Assembly: GCA_038049695.1 (NCBI GenBank)
Contig: CP142455.1
Location: forward strand, 34,013,501-34,077,500
Source of the DNA: Cinnamomum chago
Taxonomy: Eukaryota > Streptophyta > Magnoliopsida > Laurales > Lauraceae
DNA length: 64,000 nucleotides
Direction of reading: 5' to 3'
In this document: piece by piece, positions 35,600 through 46,779 of the stretch
Layout: every line of letters starts with the position of its first letter
Numbering within the stretch: the first letter of the stretch is position 1
The notes under the pieces: generated by a model
Told to the model about the DNA's origin: nothing
The model's input: the letters and a program-made list of their open reading frames with translations, nothing else
Database searches by the model: none
Program-made: the position numbers and the translations under genes

Positions 35600-36045
35600 A
35601 CAAAATGTAAACGCCTTAAAAATCAGCTATAAACGCCACAAAAACTGGCTATAAACGCCAAAAACTCGGCTATAAATGCCACAGAAATCGGCTATAAATG
35701 CCATTTCAGAATTTGGCTTCCATGCCAACAAAACAAAACTTGGTTTTCAACAAAAATCGGCTATAAACGCCACAAACTCGGCTATCAATGCCAAATTTTC
35801 GGCTTCCATGCCAACCCAAAATTTTGGCTTCCATGCCATCTCAAAATTCGGCTTTCATGCCATTTCAAAACCGGCTTCCATGCCAACCCAAAATCTTGGC
35901 TTCCATGCCATTTCAAAAATTGGCTTTCATGCCATCTCAAAAAAATTTGGCTCCCATGCCACAAACAAAACCGGCTCCCATGCCTACCCAAATTTTGGCT
36001 TCCATGCCATCTCAAAATTCGGCTTTCACGCCAAAACAAGCATTT
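35600..36045. repeat. Short GGC...GCC tandem array between convergent units of X
   Basis: About 20 units of 20-25 bp. The left half is built on GGCTATAAACGCCACAAAAA, the right half on GGCTTCCATGCCATCTCAAA. Each unit begins GGC and has an internal GCC, so it can form a tiny hairpin. Several frames on both strands are open through it because the unit lacks stops, which explains the apparent proteins of FHAISK-type repeats. It lies between the plus-strand gag/acidic unit and the 3' end of the minus-strand PMD gene. Confidence 0.85.
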
Positions 36046-37192
36046 GATAAAAGGTTTTTCACAAAATGACAAACTTTTGATCAAATTTTCAAACAAACAT
36101 TCCCATTTAACTATTGCTTGAATTTATCACAAAAGAATTTGAGTGAAAGGAGGGAATACAAAAAAGAGTAGTGCTAAAAAAAATGTCCACAAGCACTACA
36201 GAAGAAAGAACACAAAAAAATATGTGTGTATACACGGGTACCAAAAAAGAAGAAAAAAAGGTTTGTTACAAGAATCAGGAGCTCACATGGTCTTCAACCA
36301 AAGGCTCAACTCCTCGAGCAGACTCTTGGCCTTAGCCTCTAAAGCTTCCAGGCCACGCTTTTTCAAGATCTTCCCATAGAATACGGCAGAACGCCGCGAT
36401 CCGTCTGCAGCACGGGGAAGCTCTTCCCAAAGAATCTGCCATTGCTCGTACTCTTGAGTCTTCCTCCGGAGATTGCTCTCATCCTCCTCGACTTGGCGAA
36501 TCAGAGACCCTTCTCTGGCACGAGCTTTCACAATGGCATCCCATTTCGCGGCAGCGTGTTCCTCCAATAGCTCAAGACGCTGCCTGGTCTCAATAACCTC
36601 CTTATCAATACGGCGCAGATCCATTGTCAGCCCGATGATAGCTAACTCGGTAACATTCCTCTCCCGAAAGAATTGCTTCCGAGTCCGTGAGATTTCGTCC
36701 TGCTCAGACTTAACCTCACCAGAAGGCTTCAAAAACATCTCATTGAAGAAGTCACCACTTGGGAAGCTCTTGGTTTCATTCCACTTGCTCCCTAAAGCTA
36801 TGACTTCATCAACGAAAGCCTTCGCATCTGCAATGTCTAGGCCGACCTCTTCGCTATCAACAAGGATGTCATGTACATGCTTAACCATGCCAAAGCCAAC
36901 TTCTAAATGGTCAGAAGAAAGAGCTTCGATCCATGAGCTCAAAATGCTCTTCAGCACTTTCTTCGCATACTCAAGAGATGGCCCGGAGGAAGGCTCGCCC
37001 CTCTCCATTGGTCGACTACCCATGTCATGTCCTGCTGGAAGAGTGATCTTCAGACTATTTCTAGTCGGAGACACTGGCGAAGGAATCTACTCTGCCGAAT
37101 TAAAACCGGAAGAAGACTTCTGGTTCAAATGCAGGCATCCCCTGCTCTGGCCCGGAGAAAAGACGGAGGAACTTCTTTTGTTGTCTCAAAAT

Positions 37193-37282
37193 CTGACAAC
37201 AAAACAAAAAAAAACAAAAAAAAGAGGTATGAATATGATCCTGTTGAAAAATCATTATCATCAGGATTATTGCTACAAATAC
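37193..37282 (-). other. Predicted intron 3 (of those in the 3' part) of antisense PMD gene
   Basis: The minus strand reads GAAG then GTATTTG at the donor and TTGTTGTCAG at the acceptor, 90 bp, phase 1. It joins the two flanking open segments in frame. Confidence 0.65.
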
Positions 37283-37393
37283 CTTCTTCGATGATTGGCG
37301 GAATACTTTCTGCCTCCATCAGTTCATCCGAAGCATCGTCAAAAGACACGTCCATGGATGGCTCGAAATCATCGAAATCCTGTGGCAAGTTAG

Positions 37394-37468
37394 CTGACAA
37401 GAAAACAAGCAACATGTTAGCAGATGACAGCACAGAAAAAAAAGAAAGAAAACACAAAGAAGCCATAC
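37394..37468 (-). other. Predicted intron 2 of antisense PMD gene 3' part
   Basis: Donor CCTG then GTATGGC, acceptor TTTTCTTGTCAG, 75 bp, phase 1. The pyrimidine-rich tract before the AG is clear. Confidence 0.68.
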
Positions 37469-37582
37469 CAGGTGAAGATTCTGGAATCACTCCATAGCCC
37501 CTCGACACCTCTTCAAATGCTAAAGCCGGATCCGTCACTGCCTCATCAGTCGGAACCTCAAGCATCAAGTCCTCATCTTCCA

Positions 37583-37665
37583 CTAAAAAAAAGGGGAGAA
37601 AACGCAAATCAAAACAAGAAAATCTCAAAGAAAAGAAACGGAAGGAGAAAGAAGAGGAATCATAC
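37583..37665 (-). other. Predicted intron 1 of antisense PMD gene 3' part
   Basis: Donor GAAG then GTATGATT, acceptor CCTTTTTTTTAG, 83 bp, phase 1. It links the acidic segment ending EEETVDE to the acidic exon beginning EDEDLMLEV. Confidence 0.68.
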
Positions 37666-40600
37666 CTTCATCAACGGTTTCTTCCTCTCGGCTCCTCTTT
37701 TCCAGAGGCTCATCAGCATCCCCTGACATCTCTTCAGCGGTGGAGAAGGGGACTTCCAAATCAGGAGAGTCATCGTGTCGTCTCTTATTGCGGCGCTGCC
37801 CTCTCTTCCTCTTGCTTCTATGGGATGGTTTACTTGAAGTACCCGCCCCACTATCAAAGTCAGGAGCTTCGCTTGATTCCTCACCAGACGGTCTGCTCTT
37901 TCCAGTAGACCCCATGGAAGCCTTTGTTAATTCCGCTTGCATCCAAGAGTCGATCTCGGCTTCCTCCTCTTCGAGCTAATCTAAGACCTCACTCGGTATC
38001 TCTTATACAGCTCCTGGTCTGATGATGTCCTGCTCATTGAGAAAGCCGATCTTGTGCTTCTCTCCGGAAAGGAAAGCCAGAACTTCCTCTCGACGGACTC
38101 CATCCGATCTGCCAAAACCCTTCCCAGGAGATTGCTTGACATCAAGCTCCTTCTTGGAAAGACCCCGGTACACAGAAAAGCTTTCCGCGAACCATTTCGT
38201 GAAGCCAGCAGTTCGGAAGGTGGGCAACTCAGGATAGGAAATCATGGTGGTAGTGTCCTCCGCACTGTAAAAGGCCCATGCATTCCTTCCATCCTGTAAA
38301 CCTCCAAAGCGCTTCACCATGCTCGAAGGCGCTCCAACAACGCCTTGAGAGAAGTCGAAATGCAGCGCGAAAAGTGAGGGAACATACGGCTGGATATCAA
38401 CAAAAAGATGTCTCCGGTACACCTTCATACCAACACGTATGTTAAAGAGCCACCCCTTTTCTGCATTGGTCAAGGAGTAATGTCTTCCCGATCCCGCCCT
38501 GGTGGAATCACGGGAGGTACCAAAGTCAAAAGCCTTCTTCCGCAAACCTGGAGAAAGCTTCACTGAAGATTGCCAGATCTCGACATCCCTAAACCGTCGG
38601 ATCCTCAAACTGGCAGACAAAAGAGATTCGGAAACAGCTGTCCCCCTAGCCAATAGAATCATGAAAGGGTCATCATCCTGCGCAACTCCTAATCGGTGGA
38701 AGCCGGGACAGTGGTAAACATACCACAAATAGAAAATATGGGCTGAAAATACCCTGTTCATAGGGAGCCCCACCCGAACCAAGAAAGCAGCAGCCTGCAG
38801 TTCGGTACACAACTAGGAGTAAAGAGCTGGTACCAAAGCCAACCGCTCTCCAAACGCCATCTAACAAGCCGGAAAAATACTGTGCAGCCTTGTGAGAACC
38901 CGACCCCTAATCTATTGGATTAGTGTTGTTTTATTTGTGGATTAGTTTCTTTTAGTGGGATTAGTATTTGTTGGGTTGAGTTTGTGAGCTAGAATGGTTT
39001 TTCTTCTAGTTTTGGGCTTTTGAGTGCTTTGGTAGCTTGTGGGGCCCTTTGGGGGTTCCCTTTTCGGCTTTGCATTTTCTTGTGAGATTTTCTCGATTTG
39101 TTTCATATTGTGTTTTTGGCCCGTTGCATTCATCTTGAGGAATCCTACAACTTTCATGTTGATCCCGTATCCATTTGAGAACCCGAAACCCGATCTCTTG
39201 GCCTTGAGGGCAAAACAGTCATTGCACACCAAATCTGTACCCAAAACTTGATATTCCCGAAACCCGCGAAACATATACTTTTTGGAAACTAGATATTTCG
39301 ACGATCATTTTTTCCTTCTTCGTCGAATCCATCCGAGGTCCCGAATTAGATGATTTCAGCCACCCAAGTTCTTTAAGTTGTGGGACCCAAACCTCACTTG
39401 CTTATAAGAGGAACCCATCCCCTTCATTGCATCCAATTCTCCATTGTTCCAGCACAACTATTGAGCCTAGGGCTTTTCTTGCAACTTTTTCTTCTTCTGC
39501 TTCTTCATCTCCAAGCCACACCAAGAGTTCATCAATCAAGAAATGGAGACCATCTTCTTCTTCCTCTTCACCATGGCTCCCTATTGATACCATTTTTGGA
39601 GAAATCTCCCAACCTAGAGACCTCCCTTGAGCTTGTTCTTCTCATTTGAAGGTCATCCAAGTAAGTGTTCTTCTTCATCTTCTAGATTTGTAATCTTCTA
39701 GCCTTAGAGAAGCTCCACCTTGATTATTGAAAAGTTTCCTTGTCATTTCATGGTTTAACCCATTTTAGGGTTTGTTTTGGGGGTTTTTGTAGAGATTGTG
39801 GATCTTGAGCTTGAGAGGTGATTAGGAGCTTGATTTGCTAGATTGGAACCCAAGGCAAGTGGATGATTGGATCGTTTTTATTATTAACATGTTTTGTGAG
39901 AAAAATCTTGTTTCATTAAGGGTTTTGGTGATTTTAGTAGTTGTGTTTACTATGATTAATATTGATTTCGAAATGTGCTTATTGATGAGTTTATTTCCCT
40001 CTTGTTCATGCTTGGAAAATGTATGCATCATATTGTCAAGGTTTCAAATGATGTCACATGAATGAGTTTTCTCCACTTTGAGCTTCGTTGTGAATGGAAA
40101 GAATGGAAAGGGAGGAACTTGAAATGAGGAGCTCTTTAGCTCATATTATTGTCTTGGAAACATGTATTTTAGTCTTCTTGTTCACAGTTCTATGTGATTG
40201 TTTAAGTGTTGGAAGGGAAAGGAAAAAGGAAGAGAAAGAGGACAGCTGAACTGGTCCGGAATCCATTTCTGGACCGTTCGCTCGAGCGACCATGACTGTG
40301 AGGTCCCACCCTTGGTGGGCCCTCTAAGGGCTATTTTATAGACTAATTAACTCTAATTTATCTTAATTATTGTTTAATTATGTTAATCTTCGCTAATCTT
40401 CGCTAATTATTGCTAATTATGGCTAATCATTGTTAATTACTGTTTTAATTGAGTTTATTTGGGGCTAATTAGATGGACTAGTTAAATTTCCTAAGTTAGT
40501 TAGATTAGCTTAGTGGTTAGTGTTTTTAATTGATTGGGGGTTGTGTTAATCCTAGGCTTTTAGAGTTAGGTTAGTTGTTAATAGAGCTTAATTAAGTTAA

Positions 40601-40667
40601 TTAAGAGGGTTAGTGTAAGCTAAAGGTGCTTTCTAGAAACTTCCCAACCTAATGACCAACCTACCCT

Positions 40668-40710
40668 AAACCCTAACCCTAATCCCAAGTTAAACCCTAA
40701 AAACCCTAAG
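40668..40710 (+). repeat. Interstitial telomere-like motif in T LTR
   Basis: A short run of CCCTAAA/CCCTAAC units, then AAACCCTAAAAACCCTAAG, about 35-75 bp upstream of the TATA box. The second LTR carries the same at about 49710-49752. These match plant telo-box promoter elements (AAACCCTAA) as well as telomere repeats. Confidence 0.7.
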
Positions 40711-40744
40711 GGTGTTATAGTCCTTAACCACTTCCCCCTAGACC

Positions 40745-40751
40745 TATAAAA
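40745..40751 (+). promoter_or_regulatory. TATA box of T LTR
   Basis: CCTATAAAACC, with the telo-box-like cluster upstream. The copy in the 3' LTR is at 49787-49793. Predicted start of the element RNA would lie near 40775. Confidence 0.6.
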
Positions 40752-43700
40752 CCTCTCTTAACTCCCATTTGCAAGAACCCTAAACCTAATCTCAGCCCCC
40801 ATCCCAAGATAACTTCCAGCCCTCTTCCCAAGAAAACTGCCCCCAGCCTAACAGCTTCTTCTCTCAATTCCCCCAGCCCCTGTTCACTGTTCCTTAGCTT
40901 CCATTTCAACTTCCTACGTTGAGCAAGGATCTCCATATTTTGTTGCTGGAATTTCCATCCGGAGGAGCTACAGCTACTGCACACTCTTTTTCATCTTCTT
41001 CCATCTTCTGTAGCTGCTGTTGCATTTCCACTTCTTCATCTCTGCTGGAATTCCACTTGAGCCACTGTCTTCTACATATCAGCTGGGAGCAACAGCCACC
41101 ACCTCATCTTCCATCTACCCATCTTCCTTCTTCATTTCCTTCCTCTCTTCCTCTTCATTTCCCCACCTGGGAGGCCCTGCTACGGCTGGGATTTGTCTTG
41201 GAGTGCTGCTACACAAACTACTGCTGCAGCCATAAGCTTCCTCTCTTCATTTCTCTCTTTTCCCATTCCATTCTCCAAAGCCTCTACAACTGTTACTACT
41301 GCTGGATTCTCCTTCTTCATATCACCTGGGAATCCACTTGGGAGCTACTTCTACTGCTGGAATCCCATCTTATAGACTACTGCTGCTGGTTCATCTTCCT
41401 CTACTTCTCCTCTCCTCTGTCAGCTGGAATTCTGGTTCTCACCCTCTTCAAGTTATTTCTCTTGCAAACCTTTCTTCATCTACTAAGAGGCAAGTGCTCA
41501 TACTCTTAATTTAGTATATATATGTGTTGTTTACTGATTCCTAGAGCTTCAATTCATGTATGTGTTTTATTTAGTTTTAGAAATCCTGAGCTCTGTTTTA
41601 TGAATTAGAATGGATTTGGGCATTGATGAGAATTGGTAATTTTCAATTGTGTTTAAATAAATGGAAATAGGCTGGAATTTTGGATGGAATGAGATGGGAA
41701 GGTGATGAAGGCAGCTGTAGCAGTGGCTCTGTAATAGCCACTGCTACAGTTGCAAATTCCTGCAACAGAGATGGTTTGCCGTGTGATATGGGCTTGTGCA
41801 TTGTGATCAGTGGACCCAGGTGGACCACCTAGGGAGATCCGGACCCCACATCATGTGGGGCCACCTTGGACGACCAGGGTGAGGGAGGCTGATCGTGGGC
41901 CCTTGATCAGTGGGGCCCACGATCTTGCTCTCTTTATGCACCAGGGGAAGCTCTTCTCTGTTGCATCGTTCTGTAACAGAACGTTACAGAACCTCATATG
42001 TTTTGAGTGAGGTAAGTGATGAGTGGAATAGAATAGAATAAAATGGAAAAAAGGAAGGAGGGAGGATAGGTGACATGTGTACTTGATGAGTGTGGCCCAT
42101 GGGGAGGGTGATGTCATGGGTGAGGGTAGGTGAGAAAAGTAATGGGGATGGGATGACCTGATGGGGGTAGTGTGACCACGTGGGTTGGGCTTGGGTCCTG
42201 TCCACGTGGGTTGGGCTTGGGTCCTGTCCACGTGGATTTGGGCTTGGGTTTTGTTTGGGGCTTTGGGCCCAGTGGGGCCCACTAAGCTATAAACCACTAG
42301 TTTCTTTACTAATTAATTAAGTCGTAGTTTTAATACTTCCAATTAGCACCATTAATTTTCTTAAATTTGAAATTTAAATCCTTTAACCTTTTTGGACGAA
42401 ATCGGAGCTGGGCCCAGTGGGGCCCACTATTTTCCATAACCCATTAGCCTCATTAATTAAGTAAAACACTTAGTTTCTCATATACTATGGGACCATTAGC
42501 CTTAGAAAATTTAAAGAGTAGGACCCTTAGCCTCCGTGGAACCCCATTAGAATAAATTAACTTATTAACCTTAAATTAATATTTCCAGACCCTCGTGTAA
42601 AAGTTGAGATTTGGCCTGGAGTCTGTTGACTCAGGTACACCTGTGTACCAGATCGACCGGCTGGCCACCTGGTCAATCGGGTACACTGGAAATTCCAGAA
42701 TCCAAACCAAGTCCCAACTTTGATTCCAGTGGAGCAGATCGACCCGACCCTTGCCAGGCCGACCTGCCACACTGTGAACTCTAGGGTGTGAGTTTAGCGT
42801 TGTTTTATAATTAATCGATTGTGGGACCCCATTAACCATCCAAATGAACTTCCCTCAATGTGCCAAGCACGAGTCAATGGCGTGGCTCGACCTTGACTTG
42901 TGGGGACCACTGTTTAGTGTTTTGGTTGATAAATCTAAGATGATTCGACCCCTAAAAGTTGTCAACAATGCCCTTAACCAACTAAGCACCAAATACATTA
43001 TTTTACGGCATTAATGACATCGTTTAAAGATCGAATTACCGAAGATAGACCCGAACCTAAAGTGGCCCATTTACCTAGGATTGGACCGTTGCTTTTCCCC
43101 GTTGATTCCCTGATTGAAGTTTATACTTCAATGTTATTTTACTCTGTCTTTCTTAGATCTTAGAATAGCTGTTTACTATTAATTAAACATAATTGGAAGA
43201 CTTGAACCTAGGGTATCTAGAGGTGACCCGATGATGTGTTTTCGGAGATCATTGACCCGTGTCTGTGTCTAGGCGGGCCCTTATTGGGCCTAAGTGTGGA
43301 GATGTGAACCCTTTAGCTTGAAGAGGTAGTTTCTATTGGACTGTTAAGTTATATGGTTTATAATGGAACTGTTTATCAGTAGTAGATGGATTGTTGCCTC
43401 GTTTGGACGGTTATAGACCAGGCCATGTACTGATGGGCCTTGGTATGGATCCAACGAGTGGGCCTGGACCTTGAATGAGATCCAGAGACTGTATTGAGAT
43501 GAGTAGACCTCTTAGAGATATTGTTAGGACCTTGTTCACGCAAGGCAAAGCCTAGACAGACACAGACCTTAGAGTTATTCTCGAGTCGGCATGAACATTC
43601 ACTCGGTTGATTTAAGCTCAGCCTGTGGACTGATCATCCCCGGTAGGAGCTAGTTGAGTGTCGAGGAGCTATCATGATGAGCTGTGTGGCTAAGACGGCA

Positions 43701-44497
43701 AGGTGTCATACCGTGCCGATCTGGAGTGATGAGATGATGAGTTGATGAGTGAGATTCGGGATTAGTTATTCCCTGGTGAGATTCCCCACCGCGACTGTGT
43801 TCAGTATGGGAGGGCCGCGGCATAATATCCCGCGGTATTCCAGCTCGTGTGAATGTGCCACTTAGTTATAGTTGTGTAGATGATTTCCTTATACTTTACA
43901 TGCACGATTGCCTAGTTCTCTTTCCTTGTTATTCATTTAAATTATGTACCCGTCTTTATTTCCTTTGATATATATATGCTATGTTAGTAGTATGTTGTAT
44001 CTTGCCAGATCGTTTAGATCTGACCCATTCTATGGTGCTTAGGCCTTGACCCAGAGATTCCCGACGACGCATTAGCCTTAGTGGAGGCACCCGTGGCAGG
44101 AGAGTACGCTTGGGGCCCGGCCGACACGGACGTCGAGCCGGAGGGCGAGGAGTACATTCCAGGGTTCTGAGAGTTTATGTTATTTTGGGTTTTGAGTGAC
44201 ATTTGTAGTGAGAAGGGTAGAATGGAAAATGTATAACTTTGAATTTACATTAAATCATTTAATAGACTATGTTTTGCTCACACTTAAATTTATATCTCGA
44301 TACTATTGCTTCCGCATTGTTTAAATCGTTATGCTTCCGCAATTTAAATGTTATAACTATGTTGGTCAAAAAGTTTTAAATTGGACCTCACTGCGGCCTA
44401 CGATCTTGGAAGTTCTCGGATTTTTCGGGAAGTAGCGCGCCAATTTCGGGTAATCGAACGAGTATCTCGGTATCCGGAATTGGGGCGTTACATTTTA

Positions 44498-44509
44498 TGG
44501 TATCAGAGC
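44498..44509 (+). other. Primer-binding site of T (initiator Met tRNA type)
   Basis: TGGTATCAGAGC, five bases after the LTR end at 44492. Confidence 0.92.
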
Positions 44510-44659
44510 GAGCTGGTCTCTAGGAAAGAAAACACACTAGAAACCATAGGACGTAGTGAGGATTCGAGCGATGGGATACGTGTAAGGACGATGGATTGGG
44601 TAGAATCAGTGTACTCTTAGGTCTTGGACTTAACTGACACAAGTTCTTCTTCATGACAG

Positions 44660-45217
44660 ATGTCTGGAGGCGGTGCACCACGAGAGACGATAGCTATCGA
44701 CGAGCTGTCCGCCCATGAGCGTCGTTTCGAGAGATTTCTCCAGGCCTTCCTTGCTTCTCAGGAGGCCCAGACCGCAACTCACCAGAGGCAGACAGAGGAT
44801 TTTGCGCAGTTTCAGGCGCAGGTCCTGGATGTTATTGATAAGGTGGCTCCGCCAGCCCCTGAGGATGTACCGGTTCGGGGGGCAGACCCGAACCTTATCT
44901 TTGAGAGGTTCCTCAAAAGGGGACCGCCTGAGTTCACAGGCGTAGACGACCCTATGGTGGCGGACGATTGGATCGTCCAGATGGAGAAGATCTTCCGAGT
45001 CTTCGAGTGCTCGGGGCGCCAGAGAGTGCAGTTAGCGACTTACATGTTCCGCGGCGTGGCAGAGGATTGGTGGAGGACCATGCAGAGGCCCTACGAGGAG
45101 ATTGGGGACGAGGTAGCATGGACTGCCTTCAAGACTGACTTCCTCCGGAAGTTCACCCCACCCATGTCAGAGAGCGTAAGCTCCGGGAATTCCAAACTCT
45201 CGTTCAGGGTGGCATGA
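44660..45217 (+). pseudogene. T gag, N-terminal and core part
   Basis: 185 codons starting MSGGGAPRE, the first ATG of the coding region 168 bp after the LTR. The retrotransposon Gag core is visible in ADDWIVQMEKIFRVFECSG, YMFRGVAEDWWRTM and [12 protein letters not shown]. After FTPP the frame goes astray into a short tail and stops at 45217. The next frame, from about 45165, carries on the Gag homology. A single-base loss in the short C run at 45160-45163 would explain this. Gag forms the particle; the frameshift separates the core from the zinc knuckle in this copy. Confidence 0.85.
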
Positions 45218-46779
45218 CAGTCTCGCAGTACGAGGTTCTCTTCACCCAGCTGTCCCGGTTTGCAGAGGCGCTGCTCACGTCAGAGGCCGAGAGGGTTCGG
45301 CGGTTCGTCGACGGTCTCAGCGAGGAGATCCAGATAGCCATGACCTGCATCGAGCTGCCTACCTACGAGGAGGCTTTGAGGAGAGCTTTCTGGGCAGAGG
45401 AGCATCTCCAGCGGCTAGAGTCCATTCGCCAGCAGAAGCGACTCCGGATCACTCCGATCAGGCAGCAGCCCATGCCTCTACGACAGCTGCAGCCATTTCA
45501 GAGGCAGAGGCCGGCAGGGCAGTTCCAGCCTCAGCATCAGCATCGTCAGCAGCAACAGCCGCAGCATGGACCCCGAGTGTGCTACGACTGTGGAGAGCCA
45601 GGGCATATCTCCAGGTATTGCCCGCTCCGTGGAGGTCAGCCTCAGATGCTTCGACTTCCCGCACCTCCGGCAGCTCCAGCCCCAGCTCCAGCGGCTCAGC
45701 CCGCACGTCAGGCTGCACTTCCACCTCAGCAGCAGCAGTACCGTGCTCATCAGCAGCAGGCACGGGGACCTCAGCAGCCTAGAGGGCAGCCCTTCCACCG
45801 TGGACGTCATCAGAGGCATCAGGGCCAGCATCATCAGCAGAGACCCCAGGCTGTGGGGCGAGCTTTCGCGCTGACTCATGAGGAGGCAGAGGCAGCAGGC
45901 AACGTCGTTGAAGGTACCCTTTCTGTTTGTGATCACCCTGCTAGAGTGTTGTTAGATCCAGGCGCGACACATTCGTTTGTGTCGTCTGCTTTTGCTTTGA
46001 TTCTTGGTGGAGTAGGTGAGGCTATGCCCTGCACCTTAGTTGTGTCCACTCCGATGGGTAGGAGTGTGATGTGTCAGACTTACCACCCCAGATGCCGAGT
46101 GCAGATCGGGGAGTGCATTTTGCTTGCAGATCTGATCGTGCTACCCATGCATGACTTCGACGTCATTTTGGGGATGGATTGGTTGGCCAGATATCGAGCA
46201 GTGATGGGTTGCTTCAAGAAGACAGTCAGATTCTCCATCGAAGGTTCAGACGACGCGATCGAGTTTGTGGGTGAGAGGAGATCACCTAGCACTCAGATGA
46301 TATCGGCACTGAAGGCCGAGAGATTGATGAGATCAGGTTGCGAGGGCTACATCGCTTTTGTCTCAGAGGACAAGGAGTCTAAGAGAGTCGAGGAGATTCC
46401 AGTTGTTTGCGAGTTTCCAGATGTATTTCCCGACGAGATCCCGGGATTGCCGCCTATTCGAGAGATCGACTTCACCATCGAGCTTGCACCAGGCACGGCA
46501 CCGATTTCGAGAGCTCCCTATCGCATGGCTCCAGCAGAGCTACGAGAGTTGAAGACTCAGTTGGAGGAATTACTAGAGAAAGGCTTCATCAGGCCGAGCG
46601 TGTCGCCATGGGGCGCACCAGTTCTCTTCGTGAAGAAGAAGGATGGATCAATGAGGATGTGCATCGACTACCGGCAGTTGAACCAGGCAACAGTAAAGAA
46701 CAAGTATCCTCTTCCCCAGATCGACGAGCTTTTCGACCAGCTTCAGGGTGCGCAGTTCTTTTCGAAGATAGACTTGTGA
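45214..46779 (+). pseudogene. T gag C-terminus, protease and RT beginning
   Basis: 521 codons; the ATG at 45214 is internal to the original Gag. It contains the rest of Gag, a Gln/Pro-rich stretch and a zinc knuckle [14 protein letters not shown] near residue 126. The aspartic protease has active site [11 protein letters not shown], with Pro where Ser or Thr is more usual. Next is the RT start: [45 protein letters not shown]. It ends at TGA 46777-46779, directly after FSKIDL, in the middle of a conserved RT motif. A CGA-to-TGA change at a CpG would produce this stop. Confidence 0.88.

Larger units (their letters stand above)
36283..38890 (-). pseudogene. Plant mobile domain (PMD) gene, 3' part, antisense in X
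   Basis: This continues from 56246 after removal of solo LTR B; the reading frame is maintained at the junction. The first exon (38890-37666) contains the later PMD region (GERLALVPALYS, YVPSLFALHFDFSQG) and a basic, probably nuclear-localising segment around HRSKRKRGQRRNKRRH. Three introns with GT-AG ends follow at 37583-37665 (83 bp), 37394-37468 (75 bp) and 37193-37282 (90 bp). All are phase 1; the exons between them are 114 and 111 bp. The last part, 37074-36283, is a coiled coil (RRIDKEVIETRQRLELLEEH). In-frame stops at about 38862, 38813, 38003 and 37975, and a frame break near 37125, mark it as a pseudogene copy. Confidence 0.72.
40297..44492 (+). repeat. 5' LTR of T
   Basis: 4196 bp. 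It contains telomere-like CCCTAAACCCTAACCC at about 40670-40685, and a TATA box at 40745-40751 followed by further AACCCTAAACC. A hairpin motif with GACCCATTC and GTGCTTAGG lies at 44001-44043. The 196-codon frame at 40919-41509 is Leu/Ser/Cys-rich and without homology that I recognise. Confidence 0.95.

Noticed and set aside
35676..36096. Overlapping ORFs on both strands through the GGC...GCC array
   Set aside because: The repeat unit lacks stops in several frames, so all are artefacts of the array.
36473..37294. 273-codon plus-strand ORF opposite the PMD 3' exons
   Set aside because: Ser/Arg-rich mirror of a coiled-coil coding strand. The minus-strand reading has coherent coiled coil and splice structure.
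40919..41509. 196-codon plus-strand ORF in the T LTR, repeated at 49961-50551
   Set aside because: It is duplicated only because the LTR is duplicated. Its Leu/Ser/Cys-rich composition follows from CT-rich DNA and no domain is recognisable.
41851..42297. 148-codon minus-strand ORF in the T LTR, repeated at 50893-51339
   Set aside because: Antisense reading of G-rich LTR DNA with TGGGCTTGGG repeats; no start context or known motif.
45955..45990. Protease DPGA in T considered an inactivating mutation
   Set aside because: I cannot exclude that Pro at this place is normal in this lineage; an alignment would be needed.
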